Positions 15,925 through 26,951 of a stretch of DNA of 64,000 nucleotides are shown one piece after another; position 1 is the stretch's first letter; each line of letters starts with the position of its first letter. A model generated the notes under the pieces. That model worked only from the letters and a program-made list of their open reading frames with translations, had not been told where the DNA came from and made no database searches. The DNA is taken from assembly GCF_042453785.1 (NCBI RefSeq), contig NC_091673.1, positions 1,433,501 to 1,497,500 on the forward strand. Reading direction: 5' to 3'. This DNA comes from Malus domestica. Lineage: Eukaryota > Streptophyta > Magnoliopsida > Rosales > Rosaceae. The position numbers and the translations under genes are program-made.

Positions 15925-16379
15925 TGATGATGATCACAAAGTAAGAAACCTTGTGATTTAACCATATTCAAGCAAACAAACCAACCACATTGCAGCACGT
16001 TGAAAAAAAGGTCGAAAAAGCGTTAAGGGAGCGAAAGTATGGAGTTTAAAAGAAGAGAAACATAAAAAGCGAAAAAGTAATCAGGATCAGTCTGGTTTTA
16101 AATTCAACCCCCTTTTTTTTTACCTAGAGAGAGGCAAAAGGCAGAAAAGCCCAAGAAGCCGCTGAACAATTTACATGGTGGATTACAGTCGCATTACAAC
16201 CTCACAACAGCGACCCTCCACCCACATACCCCAACTTGAAAACAAAGATTAAATAAAAAATTAAGAAAAGAAGCTAATTAAATCATCAATTAGCCGAAAG
16301 CTAGATTCTAAACATACTAATTAAAATTAAATTAAAACTAGCACACTCTCTCTCCCTCTCTCACTGTCTGAGCTATGGC

Positions 16380-17067
16380 TCAACAACCGACCGGGGCCAC
16401 GGCGGTCTGTTTCACCTTCGGCGGCCTTCCTCTGCCTCTCGGCGCGCCGGTTGCCGTAGCTGGGGTGGGAACTGAAACCGGAGCAGAAGACGGTGTCGTT
16501 TTGGCCTTCTTGGGAGGGCGGCCACGTGGCCTTCCAGTTCCGGAATGTGTCTTGGGCTGAGGTGGCGGTGCGAAGGGGTCCCTGGGCTTGGGGGGCCTGC
16601 CACGTGGCCTGGGCGGGGAGGAGACAGTGCCAGCTGGGACTGGGGTCTTGGCCTTGGGAGGACGGCCGCGGCCCCTCTTGGGCGGCGCGTTGGGGTCGGG
16701 CTTCATGTAGTTGTTCTTGACCAGGACGAGCTCGCCGGTGTCCTTCATCTTGTTGAGGTGGTGCGCGAGGAGGGCCACGTGAGATTCCGGCAGATCTCCG
16801 TACGTTGACTCGATGTGCTTCGCGATTGCGGACTTGCTTGACCCGTTGCTGTCGTTCAGGGCCTCGATTGCCGCCATAATCATCTGATGGACAGAAAAAT
16901 CAGTAAAATTAGCAAAACCCAGCTGAAATTAAGCTGAATTAAAAGGGAAAACCTGTTTGGATGCCGAGAAAAGAAAATGAAGGAAAATTGTGGACCTCTG
17001 GGTACTGGGGGAGAGAGGGAACTGGCGGCGGCGGTACTAGTGGATTGTTGGAGTTCTCCGTCGCCAT
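16380..17067 (-). CDS. HMGA-type protein: linker-histone H1/H5 fold plus four AT-hooks
   Basis: Architectural chromatin protein that binds the minor groove of AT-rich DNA in the nucleus. Exon 1 (17067-16996, 24 residues) joins exon 2 (16883-16380) in phase 0 at GT-AG borders, giving 191 residues. An N-terminal Pro-rich stretch (PPPPVPSLPQYPEM) is followed by the H15 globular domain at about residues 20-90 (MAAIEALND, KHIESTYGDL, NKMKDTGELV). Four AT-hooks follow: RGRGRPPK near 94-101, RPRGRPPK near 116-123 and 142-149, and RGRGRPPK near 173-180. This matches the plant HMGA/HMG-Y-like family in order and size. Plant HMGAs usually have four hooks, so nothing is missing. Exon 2 is much more GC-rich than its surroundings, as expected from its Pro/Arg/Gly content. 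Confidence 0.95.
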
Positions 17068-17735
17068 GGGAGCTTCCTCACTAGAATCTGACTGAGAGAT
17101 GGGGACTGTTAACCGTTTTCTAGAGAGAGAAAGCGAAACCGTTTTCTAGAGAGAGAGAGACTGTTTGTTTGGTGGGAAGTTCAGTCAGGCAGAGCGGATG
17201 AGGAAAGAAGGTGAGGATTTAAAAGGTTGGTTTTCCTTTGACGACAGGAAGGGAAATAGGGAGGGGGATGGAGAAGAGAGATCCGACGGTCAGGGATCGC
17301 GAGTTTGTGTTGCGATCCGACGGTGAAGGACCCTTTAGCGGTGGTCACATGGATCGATAACGTGGACGAAGGACTCAACTGGGGGAAATGACATAAAAGT
17401 CCCTCAATTTAAAATCTTGCCTTGTCCGAAGCGCTTCGAATAATTCGAGTAGGAGGATTGAATAGGGTTTCTGATGTATTTTACCTTCGCTAGGCGCAGA
17501 GGCTGATTGGCCGAAACGGTGAAAGAGGGTAAAATGGTAAAATAATTGACCAGTAGGATGGTGACATGACATCAAAGGCCATACAGAGCGGCAAGCCTTG
17601 ATTCTTTGGGGATTCAAAAATGAGTCGTCTCTCAGATCCAGCATCCAAGTGCGGAGTGCGAGGCCCGCTTTAGAAACTGGAGGTTTGGGTCATGTGTGGT
17701 CCCCACACCATAATATTAGAACACAGCGGGTGACG
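17068..17735. other. HMGA promoter and intergenic region
   Basis: The leader just above the HMGA start carries a repeated phrase CCGTTTTCTAGAGAGAGA (two copies near 17112-17160). No other gene seen. Confidence 0.5.
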
Positions 17736-17737
17736 AG

Positions 17738-17920
17738 GATTCTCTTCAGATTTTCTTTGTCGATGTTTGTTTATTATATATCGTACGGTTCGTTTTTATT
17801 AACTAGTATTTACATTTAATTTTAAATAAAATAATTTAAAATAATTTTTAAACGTATGATATTCGATAAACTAACATGATTAATTGATTTTTCGAAGCCC
17901 CACAAAAAGAATCCCGAGAT
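17738..17920. mobile_element. Short inverted-repeat element (MITE)
   Basis: The left end GATTCTCTTCAGATTTTC mirrors the right end (complement of CTCGGGATTCTTTTTG). The middle contains the family phrase TATTTACATTTAATTTTAAATAAAA. Non-coding. Confidence 0.55.
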
Positions 17921-18550
17921 GACCCTATTCCCACAAGGGGATATGTATCTATACAGCTAGCGACCATTTGTTCCGTACCTAGGATGAGCATCCTTTCAAG
18001 AGAAATCGAATGGTTGGCGAGCTTGGGGTTGACTGGTGGAATCAGATGGTCTCTCAACTTTTGAATCGGGTTGACTAAACGCATGTGGCAATTTGTTTTT
18101 TTATTGTTTTATTTTTATTCTTTTTAATTTTAGGTTTTTTTAGTTACTTAGTATTTTTATTTAGTGATATTTATTTTTATTTTTGAATGAGAAATATTAA
18201 ATTTGATTAGCGTCCAAGGTAAATTTAAATTACATTATTACTAACTTATTGTGAAGCTAAGCGTTCATATCTTCGTCTTAGTGTATATAATATCGTTTGT
18301 TAAAATAAAAAATAGTTTTTTTAGATATTATTACGTCTTAGTGTATATATAATTACGTTATCTGGTGGGAGACGAACTAGAATTCTCTTCCTTCCTATTT
18401 TATATCCTTCCCTCTCCTCCTCACACTCCATTTTATTTTTCTTTAAAAAAAATTAACACAAAATGTTGACATAATTCACCGTTAACCGTTTGAATAAAAA
18501 AAGAGAAAAAAAAAGTGGATAGAATCCTAATTCTTGAGGGAGGTGGATTG

Positions 18551-18752
18551 TCTGCCCTCCCATTTCCATACTATTTTCATCTCCTCCTGTTTGTGTGGTC
18601 ACGGTTAAGCCACGTCAACATTTTATATTGATTTTTTTATAAAAATAATAAAACAAAAAGTAATAAGAATATAAAATGTTGAAATGACTTAACTGTGACC
18701 ACACAAACATGAAGGAATATGAAGAGTATGAAAATGGAAGGGCAACACAATC
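18551..18752. mobile_element. Hairpin MITE with arms of about 80 bp
   Basis: The left arm TGCCCTCCCATTTCCATACT..GTTTGTGTGGTCACGGTTAAG..CAACATTTTATATT is repeated in reverse complement at the right end, with some mismatches. The loop is A/T only. No coding capacity. Target duplication not determined. Confidence 0.75.
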
Positions 18753-18807
18753 AGAAGAGAATATGAATAGTATAAAAATGAAAGGGCTCCACCTCCCAAT
18801 AGACCAT

Positions 18808-18943
18808 GCTGGACCAGGATCCTGGACGTTCATTTTTTATCCAACGGCTACAAACACGAAACCCCTCTAAAAGTTATAATAATTATAACCGTTGGATAAA
18901 AAATTAACGGTCCGATGGACCTAGTCAGGAGAATCCTCTCCAT
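18808..18943. mobile_element. Short inverted-repeat element (MITE)
   Basis: The left side TTTTTTATCCAACGGCTA is mirrored by the complement of ATAACCGTTGGATAAAAAAT. Outer ends carry AGGATCCTGGAC and CTAGTCAGGAGAATCC. Non-coding. Confidence 0.6.
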
Positions 18944-19297
18944 CTGCTCAGGAGAGGATCCTGATCTACGCTATGGTACCACATTCACAACAATGTTGGT
19001 GGTGATGGTGTTGGTGTTGGTGATGGGTGATGGATGCTTTGACTAGTGGGGTCCACCATCCTCTCTTGCCGGCCTTGGGTAAAATACGAATGGATTACGT
19101 TCAATTCTTTGTCTGCTCAAAAATGTATATGCATTATTTACTGTTTTACTAATTCACGTAGACCTGTCAGTTGCAAAGTGCAATGTACTGACTTTTCTCA
19201 TGAGCGACCGAGTTTGGTGTGCACACGTGTCGGATATCAAAGTGCCTCTCCATACGTAGTTGACACGTCACCGTCTCACTCATTATGCCAATGGAGT

Positions 19298-19431
19298 GAG
19301 GATTCTCGTCCGAGGATCTTGAAGTTTCTATTTTTCGTTAAGTACTGTTTATATTCAATTTTAAATAAAAAAATTTACAATAATTTCTAATCGCAAAATG
19401 TACGATGAACAGATGTCTCTCGGATCCTCTC
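19298..19431. mobile_element. Short inverted-repeat element (MITE)
   Basis: Ends GAGGATTCTCGTCCGAGGATC and the complement of TCGGATCCTCTC enclose the phrase TACTGTTTATATTCAATTTT and an A run. Same group as 31367-31506 and 52152-52366. Confidence 0.55.
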
Positions 19432-19925
19432 TCGTGCCAATATTTCCTTCTCTTTGTCCTTACGAATAGAAATTGTCCCCCATTTTATACATCTGTTACA
19501 AATCTTGTTTTACAAATATCCGCCAGTCTAATCATGGCCTTAAGGCCCAATCTCATCCGGTCCACCAAACTAACTGACATATTTGATTTTTATATTTTTA
19601 AATAAAGATCTATTGATTAAAATATTCAGAATACTAAAAAACATCCCATACCCAACGCAATGCTTTTGTAGAGGAAAATTTGAACTCAGATATATACAAG
19701 ATAATACATTATACGCCCACTCTAGCTAATGCAACAAATGGATGATAAGCCCTTCTTTTGAATGGTTCATATGAAAGAATTAGAGTTCAAACAAAATTGC
19801 AACGATTTGTAGCATCAGTTACCTATTTCACTTCCCTCTCAAACTATTTACATGATATTCGACAAATTTTACATTTCTATCATACCAAAAAAGAAGAATC
19901 AAAACCTCTTACAAAGAGTATGTAC

Positions 19926-22900
19926 CTAACTTTCCACCGGGCGTTTCCCACGGACATCTTTATCCGGGGCTGCTGCTGAAGTGGTTCCGGTTGCAGTAAA
20001 GCTCGAATCTGAATAACGGGAATTTGATCCACCAGAAGTTCCGGCAGTAGTGGAAGAAACCCCTCCCCCTGCTGGTCGGCGAGATCTTCTGTATCTTGAT
20101 CCAGGCACTCCGGGTCTCATTGGCTCTTCCAGATGGCTCGGTTTCTTGGATAGGATCACAATCACACGATCCATTGTGAGGCGGAATGTGGGATCACCTT
20201 GTATGCACAGCAGCCCCATCTGAATGCACATCGCTACTTGCTCGGAGACCGCTGATGAAGCTAACGTCGGGTCCATAATCTCCATGCTTCTCTCCTTCTT
20301 GTAAAGCTTGTACGCCTGCATCAGCAGTAGACAAATTTAGGATTAGCAGTAGAAAAAACTTTCAGCAAGAAATGTTCGACGACAAACAGCTGAGCAATCA
20401 TCGCCCGCCACAGAATTTTCATACTTGGTTCAACAGATGATAGTTTGATCTACAATCTTACCCAATCAAGCAGATTCTGCGCATCAGCATTTGCGTTGAA
20501 TGATGAATTCCTTTGGCCGCTGATCAGCTCCAAAACCAAAACACCGAAGCTAAACACGTCCGCCTTCACTGATAAATGCCCGTGCATAACATACTCGGGA
20601 GCCATATAACCGCTGTTTCAAGAAAATTAAAAAGGTTCATGTTAAAACCAAGTAAACAAGGCAGGTCCCGAGTACTTCAACCCCACACACTTACGAAATA
20701 AAACTTAGGGCACAAGACACCATACTTGGTACCAGCAACGCGGGTATTGACGTGCGTCTGATCCTCGGGAAATAGGCGAGCCATGCCGAAATCAGCAATC
20801 TTGGGGACCCATTTATCATCTAGTAGAATATTGCTGGCCTTGATGTCGCGGTGTATAATGCACTTATGCGAATGTTCATGAAGGTAAAGCAAGCCCTTTG
20901 CAACACCGCATATTATATCAAACCTCCGCTTCCAGTCAAGCTCCTCCCTTCTATTTGATTCTGCACCAACACCGTAAAAATCACTGTCAGTACGTAACGA
21001 AGTCTGTTGCCAGTCATTAAACCAGATGAAAGTAAAACGGGAGAGATAAGCATCACGTAATATATCTATTTTTGCCAGTTAGGTGTTAAAGTCATGGGGG
21101 TTGACCAAATGGTGCAGATTGTTCTCCGTTGTGAGCTGGCAAGGTTGTGTCACTACTTAGAAACTTCTGTTGGTTGCTTGGGCTGAAAGAATGTGGATAA
21201 AGTCAAGGTCTTAGGAGCCATCTCCTTCACCAGGTTTTGATGGAAACGTGAAAACTACAAAAATATTGATTCAAAGTAATCTTTAAGAATCGACGAATCA
21301 TTAGGATTCAAAGAGCCTTCAAACTAGGCCTTCTGATTTTCCGCGATATATCTCAAGCTTGACCAAATTCCGAATACTATTTAGACAAACATATCAGGAA
21401 ATATGATGGAGTTCGGGGTTCTATTATGTATGACCTTCAAGATCTAAAGCAAATTGATCCAAAATTATGAAATCCGGACAACTTTAAGTTTCTGCTAAAT
21501 TCTGCTGATCAGCGTTTAACATCAAAATAAGAACAATGGAAAATGAGAAAATTATTAGTAGAACACTAAACATGGTTGCATTAGGCCTCGTTTAGCAGCT
21601 CGGACTGTACTGATTCTTAATGTCGGATAGGATAAATAGTCATCGGATAGTACTGGCTAAATTAGTCAGATGTTTGATGTAGTATCGGACTAATAACCGT
21701 ATTATTTATACTGTGTTTGGTATTATATCGGATAGGAGAATCAAACTTAAAAAAAAAATTTAAAAAAAACTGAAATCATCTCTTTTGTTCCCCATATCTC
21801 TCCGCCGCACCCCCCAAATCCCTCCCTCTCTCCCTTCTTCTTCGTCTGCTCCCCTTAACCAAACCCCACCACAAAGGCAGCAACAAGAAACCCAGCAAAA
21901 TGACGACACTGAAGTAGAAATTCCATGCTTTAGAGGGGAATCAGTGCAACCAAAAACCCATATGAAATAAAAACCCCAAATTTGAGTTTCTAATCCATTG
22001 AAATCAAAGACCCAGATGAAGGGGTGTATTCAATTGAGAATTTGAGAGATTTTAATGAATTTATAAATCCATGGATTTTTACGGAGTTTAACTGATTTGT
22101 AGAGATTTTATGTAAAATTTTGATTCAATTCCTTCGAAATCTCATGAGAAGAGGTGAGATTTGTGGATGCTTAAAATGCACTGCAAAATCTCTCTAATTC
22201 CCTCTAATTCCTCAACTTTTCCAAATTCTCTAAATTCTAATTCTAATTGAATACACCTAGAATGTTATAAACTTCTTTAAAATTCTAATTAAATACACTT
22301 GGATTTCTAAGGATTTTAATAAACTATCTTAAAATCCTAATTGAATACACATTGAATTTCAGAGAATCACTAAAAATTCTGATTGAATACCCCTAAATTC
22401 ATTAAAAGAATTAAAATCCCTCAAAATCTCAATTGAATACTCACCCAGCTTTGAGCTTACCCACCACACATCAACAAAATCAGGGAACAATTAAGCTAAA
22501 AACTCAGAAAATGTCTCCAGAATAGGATCGGCGGGACCTGGGTTTGATCTGCCACCTCTGGATTTCATTCGAAATCTTCTTGATGCTGATCGAAGGTGGG
22601 GATGGAGAAAGAGGGAGAGAAATGTGTTCGCGATCTACATAGCAGATGGCGAATGGGTTGGAGAAGAGCGGTCGTGCTTTCATTTTAGGCGTGAACGGTG
22701 AACTTGACTAAATAATACCAAGGTTTTGCTTGGGATAAATAAGCAAGCGAATGGGGTATTAAATAGGCAGGGCTAGACTAATAATCCGATGCTTATTTAG
22801 TACGAGACTCACCAAACACTTGTTTCGTATTATATAGTACTATCCGATGTCTTATACCCTGTGCCAAACGAGGCCTTATCTGTTGTAATTGATGCAGTTG

Positions 22901-25203
22901 CCAAATAATAATTGATAGTAAAGTATAGAAGGATTTATGAGTGCTTACTGAAGAGAAATTTGTCGAGGCTCTCGTTTAAGACATACTCGTAAACGAGTAG
23001 TTTCTCTACCCCGTGTGCACAATAGCCCAACAAATTCACAACATTACGGTGCTGCACACGAGCTAGCAACTTGGCCTCGTTCATGAACTCTTTCTTTCCT
23101 TGATTTGAACTTTGTGACAACTTCTTCACCGCAATTTCTCTTCCATCCTCCAACTTTCCCTGAGAAAGACGCACCACACAAGCGGTAAGACACATGAATT
23201 GCCCCGTTTACTTTGTCCCTTGAGAATTTAAGGATCTAGTTAACAAGGCGAAAGCTCGGTGGTATGTCTGCTCGTAAGATACATGTTATCAGGGAGACAA
23301 ATGCGCAAAAATGTTATAGTTTAGAACATTACATAACACTACAGTGGCAGTGAAGTCATCTGTGACTTCACCTTTGGTGTAACTTCCTAAATGAAACGAA
23401 AGACATACATGTTCGCTACTCGAGCGAATCGGGATAACATTCATCCGTGATATTGTCAATATAATCCTTTCCATTTTTCGTAAAGATACCCTAATTCCTT
23501 AGCACCCAAGAAACCAGCGGATTAAACGAAAGTAGCAGCTGGTGGTGGTGCATACAAGTGCATGATTAAGCCGAAAACTAATCTAAATATGTGTTTCTTA
23601 TTAACTAATAACCATCATCATTAACTAAATAAGCTAAGGAACAATCTTCTAAACACTATTTGCAACAATTATAAAGGATGCGAGACATTCCATCATTTTT
23701 CCCAAATATTTTGTACGGAACAAAAGGATAATAATTTATTTGGAGACTTTGGATGCGGTCCTTAGTTATGAATATTCTTTGATTGAAACCTTGTTGTTTT
23801 TTAATTTTTTATCTAGAACTCTGAAAATAATGTGATAATTTATTTCTATGTACGTTACTATATTTTTTAAATTAAAAATTAAAAATTTTTGTTGTTCATA
23901 TAAATGAGATTTTAAATAAATAAAAAACATAATTTGTGGGATTAAAAATATTAAAATATAAATATACTATTGTGTGTGTGTGTGTGTATATATACATGGG
24001 TACATTCATCAAAATTAACCAAAAAATTTATTGTATCAAAACATGGGTACATTCTTCAAAAATCACAAAAAAAAAAAAAGAAAGATATTACGCTTAATAA
24101 TATTAGTAAATTTTCTTCGATTAAACTTGACATGGATACATTTTAAAATCAAAGAAAAAAGAATGTACCCATATAAATTTAAAAATGGATTAGAAAAAAA
24201 TTGAATAGATTTTATATAAAAAAAACGTACATTTTACATACAACAAATTGGTATATTTAAGAATGAGTACATTTTAAAATTAAAAAGTTTTACATGAATG
24301 GGTACATATAATTAGCATGGGTATATTTAGCAAAATAAAAAATACAAATAAAAAAAATATATGCATACAAATACAAATAAACTTTAAAAAATATGGGCAC
24401 AAAAATAAATTAATATATAGGTAAAAATTAAAATTGAAAAGAAAATTGGTACAAGTTAAAAAAGAATTACAAATTAAAAATGGGTACAAACTAAAACTAA
24501 AAATATATGATAAAAAATTTACTCATAAATATAAATATACGAATTATAACATTTTTAACATTAAATGAATATATTTAGAAATAAAAAAATATTTTATTAT
24601 TGAAATAATTAATAATGTTATTAATACCCAAGAACTTGATCAAAAATTAAAATGGAATATGATTTTAATTAATGATGAAAAGCTAAATTCTCCTAATTTA
24701 TTTCACTAAATAATTTGTATCATTAATTAAAAATCATAAAATCACTAGAGAGACGAGTTTTGGGAGTTCAGTAGAAGAAAAAAAATGTGAGCTTGAAAAA
24801 ACTTCTCTCCCAAAATTTTCTTGGCAACCAAACAGATAAGTCAAACGAAAAACATAAGTAATTTAGTACCTTAAAAACGGGTCCGAAACCGCCTTCGCCG
24901 AGCTTATGACTGGGGTGGAAATTTTTCGTAGCGGCAGCCAAAGTTTCGAATGGGAAATGCTTCTGTTCCTGCTGAGCAATCTTCTCCAAGTCCTCTTCGT
25001 TCTGTCCGTCTGATCAAACAAAAAATCAGAGGGAAAAAAGATCAATCATCTGATACAAGTAGAAGACGACCAAAATGCACAAAACTGCAAACTGGGTTTT
25101 TGAAATTCACGAAATTGCAAACTGGGTTTCGATTTCTACCTTTGCTGGGGGCGAACCCAAAAGTTTTGAAGAGATTGTTGAGGAAATTCTTGGACTTGGT
25201 CAT
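19926..25203 (-). CDS. Receptor-like cytoplasmic kinase, CRK/DUF26-related
   Basis: Serine/threonine kinase without signal peptide, ectodomain or membrane segment, so probably cytoplasmic signalling. Exons on the minus strand are 25203-25140, 25009-24870, 23159-22949, 20960-20726, 20612-20462 and 20315-19926, all GT-AG and in phase, giving 396 residues. The kinase core shows the glycine loop GEGGFGPVF, the Lys motif EIAVKKL, the catalytic loop [12 protein letters not shown] (an RD kinase), DFGMARL, and an APE motif split over a junction (GT|NGYMAPEY). The tail after about residue 330 is low-complexity, rich in Ser/Thr/Gly. All catalytic residues are present. The kinase resembles those of cysteine-rich receptor kinases, and Arabidopsis has similar ectodomain-less members. 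Intron 3 holds a 1.3 kb transposon (21584-22875), and intron 2 a long AT-rich repeat-like stretch (23700-24760). Confidence 0.93.
21584..22875. mobile_element. Non-autonomous Harbinger-like element in a kinase intron
   Basis: A 1292 bp element with terminal inverted repeats GGCCTCGTTT at both ends, flanked by a TTA direct repeat (21581-21583 and 22876-22878). A three-base TTA/TAA duplication is typical of PIF/Harbinger elements. Both ends carry subterminal CATCGGATAGTACT boxes in inverted orientation (near 21650 and 22840). There is no transposase. A second inverted-repeat element is nested at about 22022-22446. Confidence 0.82.
22022..22446. mobile_element. Nested MITE, about 425 bp
   Basis: The left end GGGTGTATTCAATTGAGA mirrors the right end (complement of CTCAATTGAATACTCACCC). 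The middle repeats AATTGAATACAC phrases (near 22230-22450). It lies wholly inside the Harbinger-like element at 21584-22875 and is therefore younger than it. Confidence 0.7.
23700..24760. repeat. AT-rich intron stretch with recurring ATGGGTACATT phrases
   Basis: The phrase ATGGGTACATT or close variants (GGGTACA, GAGTACATTTTAAAAT) recurs many times from about 23995 to 24500 in nearly pure A/T sequence, with a (GT)n(AT)n tract near 23965-23990. Non-coding. It may be a degenerate tandem repeat. Confidence 0.5.
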
Positions 25204-25590
25204 GGTTTTCTGTGACATTTAGAACAGCCCAAGCCCCTAAATGAACACAGAAGAAGGAGGAGAGCAGAGAGAGATTTTCAGGTGGGGCGTGGCGAATTTC
25301 GTTTCCAGCGGAAAATTGCAAACCGTGGGATTTGGTGGTGTTGGATAATGATTTTTATGACTTTAAGAAACGAACCAAACAGAGTTTGGGAAGAAGAGTA
25401 GTTTATAGAACGTGTTGACTTAGATGAAAACCCGCATGTTGACCAGTAGTGGATTATTATTATTATTATTATTTTGTCTTGTTTTACTGGAAAATACAAG
25501 AAGTCAAAAGTGTATGCGGTTAAATAAACGACTGTTTCATTCATGTGACGGAACTGGGAACTGAACTGACCAACCAAATTTAGGAAGAAA
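25204..25590. other. Promoter region of the kinase gene
   Basis: Upstream of the minus-strand kinase start. A (TTA)n microsatellite lies at about 25450-25472. No other gene seen. Confidence 0.5.
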
Positions 25591-26247
25591 AATGTTAACG
25601 GAGCTTTTTTTTACATTATTATTATTATTTTTTATTTACAAAAATTTTCATATAACTTCTATTTTTTCCTATAACTTCTATTTCACAAATTTGTTTCATA
25701 TTTTTTTTTTAAATTCCATTTTTTTCTTGTAACTTCTATTTCACAAAATTTGTTTCATATTTTTTTTAAATTCCATTTTTTTCTATAACTTCTATTTCAC
25801 AAAATGATGTCAGCTACCAACGACTAGCTGACGTCACTTAGCTGTTGGATTTGAATTTAAGTTATAGTTTTTAAATAATAAATTATGTTTGGCCCTATGG
25901 CCCTTTGGCCTTCGGTTGGAGACGGTTTTTTTGTGAAACGGCTAAAACGAGCCCTCTGGCCCTCGGTTGGAGACGGAGGCAAATATGGTCATGTACTATT
26001 CATTAAAATATTAATATCTTGGAGAATCTTGGAGGGCCAGATGGCTAAAACAAGCCATCTGGCTAGCCATCGGTTGGAGATGACCTTAATACGTTCTTTA
26101 TCGTCTCATATTTTCGACACAAAATTTTATAACATTAATACATGAATTAACGTTGAACTATGAGATGACAAAGAGTCTAAAAAAAGTTCCACTTTTGAAA
26201 GAGTTTCCTAAACATTTTTTTTACCAAGTGGCAAGTAAATAACTTCA
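25591..26247. repeat. First (left-truncated) unit of the 471 bp tandem array, plus transposon-derived AT-rich flank
   Basis: 25798-26247 matches the later 471 bp units. 25620-25797 consists of repeated TATAACTTCTATTTCACAAA phrases that also occur inside the Harbinger element (26590-26770). The flank is therefore internal transposon sequence joined by deletion to the element's right end. Confidence 0.8.
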
Positions 26248-26408
26248 GGCCATCTCCAACCGAAGGGTCCAGAGGGCTGAAAATAGCCCTAAAACCGTCT
26301 CCAACCGAGGGCTAGGCCAGAGGGCTCTGGAATCTGGGAGGGCCCCACGGGATCGGAGAGGGCTGGAGGGCTGGAGGGCTGGCTTATTTTTTTTTTAATG
26401 TTTTCTAT

Positions 26409-26537
26409 TGCTGTCGGTTAAAACCGACAGCATTAAACAGGTTTTTTTTTTTTTAATAATTCTACTATTAGTGTCGGTTATAACCGACACTAATAATTTG
26501 AATGTTTTTTAATACAACGGCTAGTAGCCGTTGTATT
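26409..26537. repeat. Three successive perfect palindromes in the Harbinger element
   Basis: 26409-26432 has 11 bp arms (TGCTGTCGGTT). 26467-26494 is a 28 bp palindrome with arm ATTAGTGTCGGTTA. 26511-26537 has 13 bp arms (AATACAACGGCTA) around one G. The first two share TGTCGGTT. They lie past the transposase 3' end, separated by poly-T tracts. Confidence 0.9.
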
Positions 26538-26951
26538 ATTAGGCCTTTTTTTTTTTTTTAACTTTTTTTTTCCCTTTTTTTTTCCTTTTCATATTAATCA
26601 AATTTTGTTTCATATTTTTTTTCAATTCTATTTTACAAAATTTGTTTCAATTTTTTTTTAAATTCTATTTTTTTCCTATAACTTCTATTTTACAAAATTT
26701 GATTCATATTTTATTTCCTATAACTTCTATTTCACAAAATTTGTTTCATAATTTTTTTCAATTCTATTTTTTTCCTAGGCCATTTATACAACATTAAATT
26801 AAATTAAGTAACATGAAACAACATTAAACAATATGAAATAACATTAAATAACATTAACCAACATACAAATTATACAACATAAAAAAACATTTAACAACAT
26901 GAAACTTAAACAACATTTTTAAAAACATTTAACAACATAAAACTTAAAAGC

